DNA of 64,000 nucleotides. Source: Synechococcales cyanobacterium GL140_1_metabinner_5_sub (GTDB lineage Bacteria > Cyanobacteriota > Cyanobacteriia > Cyanobacteriales > Chamaesiphonaceae). Of the stretch, positions 52,311 to 60,681 are shown piece after piece; within the stretch, counting starts at the first letter, position 1; each line of letters opens with the position of its first letter. The DNA lies in assembly GCA_025359065.1 (NCBI GenBank), contig JANYHM010000076.1, positions 1-64,000 on the forward strand. Reading direction: 5' to 3'. Made by a program: the position numbers and the translations under genes. Under the pieces are notes generated by a model. The model worked only from the letters and a program-made list of their open reading frames with translations. It was not told the DNA's origin and ran no database searches.

Positions 52311-52670
52311 TTAAATAAATAATGCCCAAACTTAGGTGTCGATCGACAGTCCGGACTATCCCACAGTATCAATTCTTGTAGCTCACTGAGGTTGTTTGAG
52401 CCTCTCTTGTTGTTTTAGAAAAAACAAAGGGCACTCTAGGCGTATAACAAAACTTGAACATCCCTATTTTGGGAAGTCACGGGGTGCATGAATAAATCCA
52501 GCTCTTTTTCTTCAGCAGTGCAAACTGCCCAGCCTCTGCCGTGCGGAATAGTGACCTGTCGCGATCAGCATTTTGTCGTATTACCCCAAGAAAATTCTAG
52601 GAAGAAAAATGTAAATATTTATTGATAATTAATTGCCAAAAGAAAATACTATCAGAGAAATTTTAAATCT
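52311..52670. other. Intergenic region without a recognised gene
   Basis: 360 bases between the structured leader and the next gene. A GAGG/CCTC stem occurs near 52388-52404. I see no tRNA, no reading frame with a ribosome-binding site and no NtcA-type GTA-N8-TAC site here. Confidence 0.5.
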
Positions 52671-53153
52671 ATGCTTACTCAAGAGAAACCGCCAACTAAC
52701 AACATGGATACATTTGCTGAATACCTTAACCCTACGACATTTGAAGATGTATTCAAACTTTGGTCAAAGTATGAAGATACTGCGATACATTTTAACGATC
52801 TTCTTATTAGGCTGAGAATACAGATACTTGGAGGTGTAAGTATTAGTGGAACATTAGCAACTACTATCATCAAGGAGAATAATATCTATTCACTTAGATA
52901 TATATTTCTGTCCCTTCTAATAATTTGGATAGCAGTATGGATATTAGATATATGCTATTACAGCCGTCTTCTATCAGGTGCAGTAGATGCAACGATCGAA
53001 ATCGAGAAAAAATTTCCAAGTTTTCAACTGAGTACAAAAATCAAGAAGTCAGTAAATAAAAGCTGGAATAAGATAGATGGAGTGCAAAGCTTTTATTTAA
53101 TTATATTTACTGTCCTACTTGTATCATCTGTAATACTTTTTTGGCCTGCTTGA
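52671..53153 (+). CDS. Hypothetical membrane protein
   Basis: This is a 160-residue protein with hydrophobic segments near 50-65, 75-98 and 138-157, and a charged helical loop between the second and third (VDATIEIEKKFPSFQLSTKIKK). The layout (helix pair, soluble loop, C-terminal helix) recalls small effector membrane proteins, but no family motif is clear. An ATG at 52707 is an alternative start. The base composition is AT-richer than in neighbouring housekeeping genes. No partner gene is obvious. Confidence 0.6.
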   Translation: MLTQEKPPTNNMDTFAEYLNPTTFEDVFKLWSKYEDTAIHFNDLLIRLRIQILGGVSISGTLATTIIKENNIYSLRYIFLSLLIIWIAVWILDICYYSRLLSGAVDATIEIEKKFPSFQLSTKIKKSVNKSWNKIDGVQSFYLIIFTVLLVSSVILFWPA

Positions 53154-53290
53154 AGAATTCAAAATTGATAGCAACTATGATTTGTATATACTTGTAGCTT
53201 TTACTTGGGTAGAAAGTCAAAATCATTGAGAAGCTTAAGATTTTTTAGGGAAAAGTATAAGTACGTCAATTCAAATCTGGAGTGGATATT

Positions 53291-53662
53291 ATGAAACGAG
53301 ATATGGAGTTAATTAGAGAGTTAATGATGGCGATTGAATCCAGAGAAGATGCTTCTGAATGCTGGGCTGAAGATCTAGAAATTGCAGGTGATTGGAATAT
53401 CGCTCAAATCAAATATCACTTGCAACTATTGGTTGACGCTAAATTCCTGGAGGCAACTATTAAGCATGACAATGGCCCTAATACTTACATTTTGATAGTC
53501 AGAATGCTATGGGAGGGTCATGAATTTCTAGATAATGCTCGTAATGAATCCATCTGGAAAGAGGCTCGGAAAACTATAGCTGAGAAAGGTGGAAGTGTTG
53601 CCGTTGGAGTCCTTACTCAGTTGCTTTCGAGTATAGCTAAACAGCAGATGGGATTAAGTTAA
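53291..53662 (+). CDS. DUF2513 family protein
   Basis: This 123-residue protein begins MKRDMELIRELMMAIESRED and continues IKYHLQLLVDAKFLEA and LLWEGHEFLDN-like residues (MLWEGHEFLDNARN), the DUF2513 pattern: a winged-helix-like fold often found in phage and accessory regions. The ATG at 53291 has GGAG 10 bases upstream. It is probably a small regulator of mobile origin; its target is unknown. Confidence 0.8.
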   Translation: MKRDMELIRELMMAIESREDASECWAEDLEIAGDWNIAQIKYHLQLLVDAKFLEATIKHDNGPNTYILIVRMLWEGHEFLDNARNESIWKEARKTIAEKGGSVAVGVLTQLLSSIAKQQMGLS

Positions 53663-53730
53663 CTGTAGGGTAGGCGATCTTGGAGTCGGAAACCAGCGAG
53701 AGATGCTAGCTGCGAATAGAGTGGGCGATC

Positions 53731-53893
53731 CCCCCAGCCCCCTTTACAAAGGGGGAGCCGGAATGGTTGAGTATTGGTGGTGATCATTTGCTACTAACAA
53801 ACAGTGAACTTGTAGATTTCAAAGAATTACCAGGGAACCATGAGTTCATAGCATTCAACTCCAGTTCCCCCTTTCCAAAGGGGGTTAGGGGGA
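53731..53893. repeat. Pair of C-run/G-run inverted repeats upstream of the DUF559 gene
   Basis: Two palindromes of the form CCCCCTTTnnAAAGGGGG occur at about 53738-53755 and 53866-53883, about 110 bases apart. Each is flanked by further C- or G-runs (CCCCCCAG, TTAGGGGGAT). Repeats of this kind are dispersed in many cyanobacterial genomes. The next gene begins within 20 bases of the second copy, and its first codons (AAATCCCCC) continue the pattern. Confidence 0.75.
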
Positions 53894-53909
53894 TTCCATT
53901 CCATCAACC

Positions 53910-54281
53910 ATGCCCTTAAGTAAATCCCCCTTCTACCTCCCCTACAATCCTAAATTGGTTGATCGAGCCAAGCAGATGCGGCGTAACCCTACGCCTGCCG
54001 AAAAAAAACTCTGGGAAGAATACCTGAAAACCTTTCCCCATCGAGTGCTGCGCCAAAGACCTATCGACCACTTCATTGTAGACTTTTACTGCGCTGCTCT
54101 TCGCCTAGTCATTGAAGTGGATGGTTCTGTGCATTTTTCTGAAGCCGCCCAAGCCCACGATGCCGAAAGATTGATCGAACTCGAAAAATATGGGCTACAA
54201 ATTATCAGATTCACCAACGATGAAGTCATCAATAATTTTGAGAATGTCTGTAACCAGATTGCCGAATTACTAAATCGCTAA
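53910..54281 (+). CDS. DUF559 (Vsr-like) endonuclease domain protein
   Basis: This is a 123-residue single-domain protein. It has AKQMRRNPTPAEKKLWEEYL, RQRPIDHFIVDFYCAALRLVIEVDGSVHF (catalytic Asp and the IEVDG core) and ERLIELEKYGLQIIRFTNDEVINNFENV. This matches DUF559 proteins, which share the Vsr-type nuclease fold. They are abundant in cyanobacteria and often associated with repeats, as here. Cleavage activity or target is not established. Confidence 0.85.
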   Translation: MPLSKSPFYLPYNPKLVDRAKQMRRNPTPAEKKLWEEYLKTFPHRVLRQRPIDHFIVDFYCAALRLVIEVDGSVHFSEAAQAHDAERLIELEKYGLQIIRFTNDEVINNFENVCNQIAELLNR

Positions 54282-54317
54282 AAAATTAGCCATAGTCAAA
54301 AATACATCTAGGTATAA

Positions 54318-54953
54318 CTATGGTGCTAGTCGATCGATCACCCACTCACCCTCTTGTAGCCGATAACGGAGCCGATCGTGCAACCGACTCGGTCGCCCCT
54401 GCCAAAATTCGATTTCGTTAGGCACCACTCTAAAACCACCCCAATGGTCTGGACGAGGAATTTCGCGCCCTTGATATTCCAATTCCAAAGCCGCCATCCG
54501 TGCTTCTAAAACTTCCCGGCTAGCAATTACCTCACTCTGGGTCGAAGCCCAAGCACCCAATCGACTACCCAAAGGCCGACTCTGAAAATAAGTATCCGCC
54601 TCTAGAGCCGTGGCTTTTTCTACCTGACCAACTACTCGTACCTGTCGCTCTAAATCTCCCCACAAAAACACCAAAGCAGCATAAGGGTTGGCTGCTAGCT
54701 CTTGGCCTTTCTGGCTGCGGTAGTTGGTATAAAAAACAAACCCTCTGGGATCAAAGCCTTTCAGCAACACAATCCGAGCATTTGGTTTGCCGTCTGCCAC
54801 GGTGGCCAGGGTCATGGCGTTTGGTTCCAACAAATCTGCTGCCAATGCTTGATTAAACCATAGCTCAAACTGTTGGAAGGGATTGGGATCTCCTTGTTCT
54901 AAGCCAGCTTGGGTGTAATCTTTCCGCAAATCGGCAATGGATGGAATAGTCAT
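54318..54953 (-). CDS. pdxH: Pyridoxamine 5'-phosphate oxidase
   Basis: This 211-residue FMN enzyme forms pyridoxal phosphate. It has [99 protein letters not shown] and the C-terminal [20 protein letters not shown] motif. It is full length. It follows the alpha/beta hydrolase gene by 4 bases on the same strand, so the two share a transcript. Confidence 0.95.
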   Translation of the reverse strand: MTIPSIADLRKDYTQAGLEQGDPNPFQQFELWFNQALAADLLEPNAMTLATVADGKPNARIVLLKGFDPRGFVFYTNYRSQKGQELAANPYAALVFLWGDLERQVRVVGQVEKATALEADTYFQSRPLGSRLGAWASTQSEVIASREVLEARMAALELEYQGREIPRPDHWGGFRVVPNEIEFWQGRPSRLHDRLRYRLQEGEWVIDRLAP

Positions 54954-54957
54954 GGTT

Positions 54958-55851
54958 TTAAAACTTCGTTAACCAATTTAGGATAGCCGGATTCACCACT
55001 TCTGGGTACTCATCGTGAGGACAATGGCCACCACCAGGAATGGTAAACAGTTCTACTGATTTGCCCTGATCTTTTAGCTTGCGGAAGGTTTCAATGCCTT
55101 TTACCGGAGTCCAGGGATCTTGATCGCCCCAAATTACTAGTAACGGACAGTTGATTGATTTCAATAAATCTCTTGGCTCTGTTCCTGGCGCTGCACTAAT
55201 TACGGCTGCAAAAACTTTCTGTGCCCCCAGGTCACAGGAGGGTTGATATAGCAGTTCTACCAAGTCATCTGTAATTGCTTCTTTACGAAAATAAACCTGA
55301 CCTAGACTCTTGCGGATATTTTTTTTGCTGCGAATTCGATCGAAGATCAATGGCCCAAAAGCTGGAGAACGAACAATGTTCATAAAAATGGTCATAATCT
55401 GTCGCACAAACCAGTTCAAGTCAGTCGGGCGATGAGTCAGGCCACCAGCACAGTTGATCAGTACGGCTCCGGCACAAAGATCGGGGCGGTTTGCTAAGGT
55501 GGTGAGAGTGATCAGACCGCCGATCGAGTTGCCGACCAAAAAGGTTGGCTCTTGAATGTGGGTATCGATAAAATCGGCGATCATCTCGGCCCAGAGTTCC
55601 ATGCCGTATTCGATCGGTGCTTTCGTCGAAGCCCCGAACCCCAGTAAATCTAGGGCGTAGACCCGATATCCCCCATCAGCAATTTCATTGATGTTTTTGC
55701 GCCAGTGGCCGATCGATGCTCCAAAGCCATGAATGAGTAGCACTGGCTGCCCAGCGCCTTTGACTGTATAGACAATATCGTAGCCGCGCCATTTCCAGGT
55801 TTGTCGATCGATTTGATCAATGGCGGCAAGGGTTTCGAGGATGGCTGGCAT
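54958..55851 (-). CDS. Alpha/beta hydrolase
   Basis: This is a 297-residue alpha/beta-hydrolase fold enzyme. It has the oxyanion strand [16 protein letters not shown], the nucleophile elbow VGNSIGG (Ser near 108), acid residue in [12 protein letters not shown] and catalytic His in [14 protein letters not shown]. It resembles the cyanobacterial/plastid hydrolases often annotated as haloperoxidase-like or pheophytinase-like, but the substrate cannot be fixed. It is the first gene of a unit with pdxH. Confidence 0.88.
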   Translation of the reverse strand: MPAILETLAAIDQIDRQTWKWRGYDIVYTVKGAGQPVLLIHGFGASIGHWRKNINEIADGGYRVYALDLLGFGASTKAPIEYGMELWAEMIADFIDTHIQEPTFLVGNSIGGLITLTTLANRPDLCAGAVLINCAGGLTHRPTDLNWFVRQIMTIFMNIVRSPAFGPLIFDRIRSKKNIRKSLGQVYFRKEAITDDLVELLYQPSCDLGAQKVFAAVISAAPGTEPRDLLKSINCPLLVIWGDQDPWTPVKGIETFRKLKDQGKSVELFTIPGGGHCPHDEYPEVVNPAILNWLTKF

Positions 55852-56045
55852 TTTATAAACTTTTGTGAAGGAGTTTTGCTGTATTTTAACGTGAAAGACT
55901 TTCAGAAAGGGAGGGGAGTGCTAATTTTTTGGTAGAGTTAAAGTCGCCGATTCAAATCTGAAGTGCAACTTACGAATAGGAGATGAGGGAGTGAGGACAT
56001 TTAATTAGTAAATACAATGACAATTATTTCCATCCACGTAAACTG

Positions 56046-57329
56046 ATGCTGCCTGAATTTTATACCGTTGCCCAAGTAGCTGATATTCTGAGTATTTCTA
56101 AAGAGACTCTTCATAAATGGAATCGCAGCGGTGTTCTAGTGCCAGCTCATTGCTTACAAAACAACGTTGTTTATCATCGCTCTCAGCTAGAGCATTTTGA
56201 GCAGGCTAAGCTGCTATTTATGAGCAACTGGGAGGCTGAAATGAAGAGCAAGCCTGATCGTAACTATACTTCGCTAGAGCTTTTTGCTGGAGCCGGTGGT
56301 TTAGCGATCGGCATGGAAAAAGCCGGATTCGACTCCATGCTACTGAATGAAATAGACAAAGATGCTTGTAAAACTTTGCGAACTAATCGGCCACAGTGGA
56401 ATGTTGTAGAAGGTGATGTTTCTCAGGTGAATTTTTCAGCTTATCAAGACAAAGTAGACATTCTAGCTGGTGGCTTTCCCTGTCAAGCCTTTTCCTATGC
56501 TGGTAAAAAGCTGGGGTTTGAAGATACTAGAGGAACTTTATTTTTTGAATTTGCGAGAGCAGTTCAAGAAACTAACCCTAAAGTGATTTTGGCAGAAAAT
56601 GTGCGCGGCATTCTCAAGCATGATCATGGAAAGACCATCGAAACAATCACCAGTATTATTGACGAACTTGGATATACGTTAGTATCACCACGAGTACTAA
56701 AAGCAATTTTTTATCAGGTTCCCCAGAAACGCGAACGACTAATTATTGTTGGGATCAGAAAAGATCTTGCCCCGCAGGTAGAATTCTGCTGGCCATCGCC
56801 ATACTCTAGAATTATGACTATGAAAGATGCTTTAAAAGCTGGTGAATTATTTGCCACAGACGTTCCTGCTTCTCCAGGGCAAACATATCCCAAACGGAAA
56901 GCCGAAATACTTTCTTTAATACCACAAGGTGGCTATTGGCGAGATTTGCCTGATGAACTACAGCAAGAGTACATGCAGAAAAGCTACTTTCTGGGGGGTG
57001 GAAAAACAGGGATGGCCAGAAGGTTAGCCTGGGATGAACCAAGTCTTACTCTTACCTGTGCACCAGCACAAAAACAAACCGAGCGCTGTCATCCTGAAGA
57101 AACCAGACCTTTGACCGTCAGGGAATACGCTCGTGTGCAAACTTTTCCTGATGATTGGAGTTTTTCTGGATCCTTGACAGCTCAATATAAACAGATTGGC
57201 AATGCCGTTCCGGTTAATTTAGCTTATGCGATTAGTCGTTCATTGATTGAATTATTGAATGACATTGAAAAACTAGAGCTAGGCAATAAAAACATCAAAA
57301 AAACCAAAGATTTGGCAATTGCTGTTTAG
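56046..57329 (+). CDS. DNA (cytosine-5) methyltransferase with an N-terminal MerR-like helix-turn-helix
   Basis: This is a 427-residue protein. Residues 1-55 (FYTVAQVADILSISKETLHKWNRSGVLVP...YHRSQLEHF) form an excisionase/MerR-type helix-turn-helix. The catalytic part starts near 78: motif I LELFAGAGGLAIGMEKAGF, motif IV GGFPCQAFSYAGK (nucleophile Cys), motif VI ENVRG, motif VIII QKRERLIIVG, and motif X GNAVPVNLAYAI near the end. The target-recognition region between VIII and IX is short. No typical endonuclease gene is attached, although a PD-(D/E)XK-like gene follows after 0.2 kb. The N-terminal domain may regulate its own promoter. Confidence 0.88.
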   Translation: MLPEFYTVAQVADILSISKETLHKWNRSGVLVPAHCLQNNVVYHRSQLEHFEQAKLLFMSNWEAEMKSKPDRNYTSLELFAGAGGLAIGMEKAGFDSMLLNEIDKDACKTLRTNRPQWNVVEGDVSQVNFSAYQDKVDILAGGFPCQAFSYAGKKLGFEDTRGTLFFEFARAVQETNPKVILAENVRGILKHDHGKTIETITSIIDELGYTLVSPRVLKAIFYQVPQKRERLIIVGIRKDLAPQVEFCWPSPYSRIMTMKDALKAGELFATDVPASPGQTYPKRKAEILSLIPQGGYWRDLPDELQQEYMQKSYFLGGGKTGMARRLAWDEPSLTLTCAPAQKQTERCHPEETRPLTVREYARVQTFPDDWSFSGSLTAQYKQIGNAVPVNLAYAISRSLIELLNDIEKLELGNKNIKKTKDLAIAV

Positions 57330-57532
57330 AATATTTATGAGAAGTAATGCTGGTCGGCAGATCTGTCACGGTCTTGGGTTCGATTGACCTTAAAATCTGG
57401 AGTTTGAAATGAACAGCAGATGCTCAAGCCTGAATAATCACTGGGCTTAATGCAATTACTTAATCTGATCAGATAAGCTGTATCGAAAAACCGACTACAA
57501 TCACCTTAAATGATAGTTTATCAAAGATTCTG

Positions 57533-58150
57533 ATGAGTAACATTCTAGCGATCGATCAATCTTATACTTTCAGCAAATTATTTGAGCTAAAAATTGAAGC
57601 TGATGACCTAGCAAATGAGCTAGGCTATAGCTTACAGCGCACCCGCTTATCCTTACCTAGCTACACTGGCGACTTACCAGAAATACCAATGCTCAAGGAA
57701 AGCATCGAATCCTTGATGCCCTACGTCAGCCTCACCAGCGAAACCTCCCGGCGAGAGGTAATGATCTCCCAGGTGATCTTTGCCGTGGTGCGCCATACCA
57801 AGGCTCAGCTTAAAATTGAGTATCCAATCCGAGTCAGCGATCAATTACAGGGCATCCTCGATTATCTGCTGCGCGGCTCGACAGAATTATTGGTTATCGA
57901 AGCCAAACGAGAAGATCTGGACTATGGTTTTAGCCAGCTAGTCGCCGAAATGATTGCTCTCGATCAATGGCCGCGCACCCCAGAACAGCCCCAAATTATT
58001 GGCGCTATTACCACCGGGCAAATCTGGCAATTTGGTCGCCTCGATCGAGCCACCAAACATATCGATCAAGGTCTTGATCTCTATCGTGTTACCGACGATC
58101 TAGAAGATTTGCTACGCATTCTTATTCAGGCTCTCAGTCCTTTGACCTAA
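57533..58150 (+). CDS. PD-(D/E)XK-like protein (HsdR N-terminal type)
   Basis: This is a 205-residue soluble protein. Its centre reads LQGILDYLLRGSTELLVIEAKREDLDYGFSQLVAEM, giving the D...(I/V)EAK core of PD-(D/E)XK nucleases as in the N-terminal domain of type I restriction subunit HsdR and the related DUF4268-type proteins. IIGAITTGQIWQFG near residue 165 is another mark of this family. No helicase domain is present. It could be an orphan or the restriction partner of the cytosine methyltransferase upstream; the 203-base gap and different family make that uncertain. Confidence 0.65.
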   Translation: MSNILAIDQSYTFSKLFELKIEADDLANELGYSLQRTRLSLPSYTGDLPEIPMLKESIESLMPYVSLTSETSRREVMISQVIFAVVRHTKAQLKIEYPIRVSDQLQGILDYLLRGSTELLVIEAKREDLDYGFSQLVAEMIALDQWPRTPEQPQIIGAITTGQIWQFGRLDRATKHIDQGLDLYRVTDDLEDLLRILIQALSPLT

Positions 58151-58311
58151 GTATAGTTGTTATCCCAAGAAAAATTCTCCTGCTACTGATTTTGGCGGGG
58201 ATGGTACAACGATGATTATTTTCCGGTGGATCTTCTTGTAGGGAAGGTATATGCTCCGGCGAGCCATCGGTTACACTGTTGTCAGGGAACTTTAATGTCA
58301 GGAGTATGGCA

Positions 58312-58997
58312 ATGGCAGAACCGATTACTACTGCTTTGATTGTGGGTTTGGCGGCGCAGAAGTTTGCGGAGGGGGCAGCGGGTAAAACGGCTGAGAAGCT
58401 AGTGGAGCAGTTGTGGAATGCGATCGCCAACCGTTTTGCAGGGCGCAAGAAGACGGCGGAAAATTTGGCAGCGATTCTCTCCGAGACGCTTTCGCGAACG
58501 CCGCAGCCCAGGGTAACAATCCAGAGGCGTTAGAGAAGGTGGAGACTGTTTTAGCGGCGGAATTTGTGGAGGATGAAGATTTTCGATCGGAGTTAGCGGC
58601 GATCGTGGCCAAGATCCAGCAAGCAGAGCCAGAGCGTATGCAGCAAATGCTGGTGAGCATTAAAATCAGCAAGGGCATCAAGGCCAAAGATTTAAGCCAA
58701 GAGGGCGCAGTGAATCAAAAAATGTTGGTAGATGTGGAAGCAGAGAGTTTGGAATTTGACAACTTGACCCAACAGCAGGATCAATTACTGGAAAATGCTT
58801 TGCAACTACCCCATAACCAACAGCAAAGGCTACTGCAATTGTTGCAAAATCATCACCATGAAAATCGTCGGACAGAAATAGCCACAGATGCTCAGCAGAC
58901 ATTGACTGACTTCCGAGCCGGCAAATTCCGGAGCCAATCAGCCGCAGAGGTTATCACAACCCTGCGTCAGTCTTTGCACGAGACAGAAGAAGCATGA
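58312..58997 (+). pseudogene. Helical repeat-interrupted hypothetical gene (frameshift near 58477)
   Basis: The frame starting at 58312 (GGAG 7 bases upstream) reads MAEPITTALIVGLAAQKFAEG to ENLAAI. After a repeat-like insertion of about 26 bases (58476-58502), a different frame continues AQGNNPEALEKVETVLAAEFVEDEDF to the stop codon at 58997. The join would make a single 220-residue helical, Gln/Glu-rich protein of a type I recall from cyanobacteria (MAEPITTALI start). The C-terminal part overlaps the RelE-like gene by 4 bases. Either the gene is broken or the second half is translated alone. Confidence 0.7.
58476..58502. repeat. Short interspersed repeat inserted in the coding region
   Basis: TCTCTCCGAGACGCTTTCGC, followed by GAACGCC, contains a TTCGCGAA palindrome and resembles GAGACGCT-CGCGAACG words that I recall as dispersed repeats in filamentous cyanobacteria. 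Its presence exactly where the reading frame breaks suggests insertion. Confidence 0.5.
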
Positions 58998-59212
58998 GGG
59001 CATTGGTTTTAACGCCCAAATTCCAACGGGCATTTCGCAAATTTGCCAAGCGAAATGCTGACCTTCAGCAACGCATTGAAGATACGCTGCAACAAATGGA
59101 AGCAGATGTATTTGCTCCAAGCTTAGGTACCCACAAACTGAGCGGGAAGCTGGATGGTTTTCAGTCTTGTTCTTGTGGGTATGATTGTCGTATGGTTTTC
59201 TCTATTGAATGA
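58994..59212 (+). CDS. RelE/YafQ-like toxin, C-terminally short
   Basis: This is a 72-residue protein starting LTPKFQRAFRKFAKRNADLQQRIEDTLQQME, then LGTHKLSGKLDGFQSCSCGYDCRMVFSIE. This is the core of RelE-superfamily mRNA interferases of the cyanobacterial type, which normally continue with a last strand LLLDIGTHDEVY after the FSIE segment. Here a TGA follows directly, so the final strand is missing. The start overlaps the stop codon of the preceding frame by 4 bases, where an antitoxin would be expected, but the preceding protein is not a recognised antitoxin. Confidence 0.6.
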   Translation: MRALVLTPKFQRAFRKFAKRNADLQQRIEDTLQQMEADVFAPSLGTHKLSGKLDGFQSCSCGYDCRMVFSIE

Positions 59213-59232
59213 ACAGGATACAGAAGCCAATA

Positions 59233-59575
59233 ATGAGTGGCATTGAACGTGAGATCTTGCTTGATCGTCGGCACATCGCCAAGCACTTATCTGGAACGCC
59301 CCAGAGCGAACGGCTGCTGCAAAGAGGCCGAGCAGCTCATATGTTCAACGACGAAGCTACCCTGCCTGCTGCGAGTAGCCCAAGCTATCATAGAGGCTGG
59401 CACATACACAGGCTTTGCCAGAGGTTATCATCGCTACGGACTGCTATTCTCTGACGCGATTGGTCTTCGCATTAGCCCAGACGGTTCAACCATTCCCTTA
59501 TTCTATGGCGAGGTAAAAATTGATGCAGACAACCAATACCATCCCCTTCCCCGCACCCGACCCAGTGAAGAATAA
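59233..59575 (+). pseudogene. Frameshifted conserved hypothetical gene (CTGC duplication)
   Basis: The first frame gives MSGIEREILLDRRHIAKHLS to AAHMFNDEATL. The second frame then gives LLRVAQAIIEAGTYTGFARGYHRYGLLFSDAIGLRI and IPLFYGEVKI. Together they form one plausible protein of about 113 residues, of a kind common in cyanobacteria beside small unknown ORFs. The frames part at CTGCCTGC (59362-59369), a tandem 4-base duplication. The change could be real or a base-calling error. Confidence 0.65.
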
Positions 59576-59804
59576 CTGGAACTTCCTAGAAGTCTGGGTA
59601 GATCCCATGCAGTTTCCTCCCTACCTCCTCTTGTTACTAGGTGATGAATCTGGTATCTGCCATATTTTCGATCCCGCAGAGCAGTATAAGTTAGTAACAA
59701 GCTGTGAAACCTACGATCGAGCACAGCTTTGGCTACTAGAGGATGAATATGAGCTATTAGAAGGTAGACTGTCCGACATAGAAGTTCATAACAGGCATAG
59801 TTAG
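59523..59804 (+). CDS. Hypothetical protein, partner of the preceding broken gene
   Basis: This is a 93-residue soluble protein from the ATG at 59523. It overlaps the end of the preceding gene by 53 bases. It has IPFPAPDPVKNNWNFLEVWV, FPPYLLLLLGDESGICHIFDP and TYDRAQLWLLEDEYELLEGRLS. It looks like a small immunity- or cofactor-type protein that travels with the preceding family in cyanobacterial genomes, but this is from memory and unproven. No motif indicates function. Confidence 0.55.
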   Translation: MQTTNTIPFPAPDPVKNNWNFLEVWVDPMQFPPYLLLLLGDESGICHIFDPAEQYKLVTSCETYDRAQLWLLEDEYELLEGRLSDIEVHNRHS

Positions 59805-59903
59805 AAACAGCCCGCTCAGAGTAAACGGTAAAATTGTGCTGACAAAACCCTTGGAAAAGTAATGGAGCTGGAGGCTCCCTCCAACTAAGAAAGAAAGAAA
59901 GTT

Positions 59904-60578
59904 CTACCCATCTTTGCCCTCGAAATTGTCTCGATCGATGCCGACCATCCAATTCATTACTGCTAGCAATTGTTCGATCGGCGACAACGAGTACTCGTTT
60001 GGATCAAAAAGAATCAGATTTTCTCGTAACTGCAAAAAGTGCCACAGGGATCCACTTGTTACAATGCCATAGATGAAGTCAATTGGCTTTTCTCTGCTTT
60101 CATTGAACTTTCGGGCAGCAAACATTTCAGCGATACATACTGCGACACTTTGCTCGAAGGTTTCCTTCGAGTCTTGAGTGGCAGGTTGACCCCAACCATC
60201 TTCTAGAACCCCTTTTTTGGCCTCTACCAACGCTAAAATAGGCGCACTTAGTTTGACCTGATCGGGAGATTTACTAATTAGAAAATCGCAAACTCCATTC
60301 AGTCCAAGTTCTTTGTCTACATTAAATTCCTTCCCAGAAAAAATACTAATTTCATCATTGGCTAACCGCTTGAGTTCCATCAGAATGGGGGCAATGATGA
60401 ATTCAGAACGCGCTTTTTCGGAACCTGCAACTCTGGCGACGGGTAACATTCTCGACAAGGTTTCTGTTAGCCAGTCACTGGGAAATATTGGCTTTAGCTC
60501 AGGAATAAAATGATTAGATCTGAAAACCAATCCAAATTTATCCTCAGCTTCCTCAACAGTAAAATTGTTGTACGGCAT
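59904..60578 (-). CDS. PD-(D/E)XK-like protein (HsdR N-terminal type)
   Basis: This is a 224-residue soluble protein. LGLNGVCDFLISK (Asp) and APILALVEAKKGVL (Glu and Lys in EAK) form the PD-(D/E)XK core, and FIYGIVTSGSLWHFLQL repeats the G-x(I/V)T(S/T)G-x-W pattern also seen in the gene at 57533. These two proteins are thus distant relatives at either end of the accessory block. It is intact and transcribed opposite to its neighbours. No methyltransferase or helicase is attached. Confidence 0.65.
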   Translation of the reverse strand: MPYNNFTVEEAEDKFGLVFRSNHFIPELKPIFPSDWLTETLSRMLPVARVAGSEKARSEFIIAPILMELKRLANDEISIFSGKEFNVDKELGLNGVCDFLISKSPDQVKLSAPILALVEAKKGVLEDGWGQPATQDSKETFEQSVAVCIAEMFAARKFNESREKPIDFIYGIVTSGSLWHFLQLRENLILFDPNEYSLSPIEQLLAVMNWMVGIDRDNFEGKDG

Positions 60579-60681
60579 GATCTGACCCTCAAAATGAATT
60601 GGACGATGTTACTAAAAAGCAGCGATCGAATTGTAATAATTAGATTGCTGCTTTTCATCTTAGTCCTGTCACCCAAAACAT

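Noticed and set aside
53731-53893. C-run/G-run palindromes considered as Rho-independent terminators
   Set aside because: They lack T-runs, occur as a pair upstream of a gene and fit dispersed repeats better.
53255-57410. Similar words near TTCAAATCTGGAGT upstream of three genes (about 53265, 55947 and 57388), considered as tRNA T-arm scars or a shared operator
   Set aside because: The flanking stems do not pair as a T-arm, and the match is short and includes a ribosome-binding site in one case.
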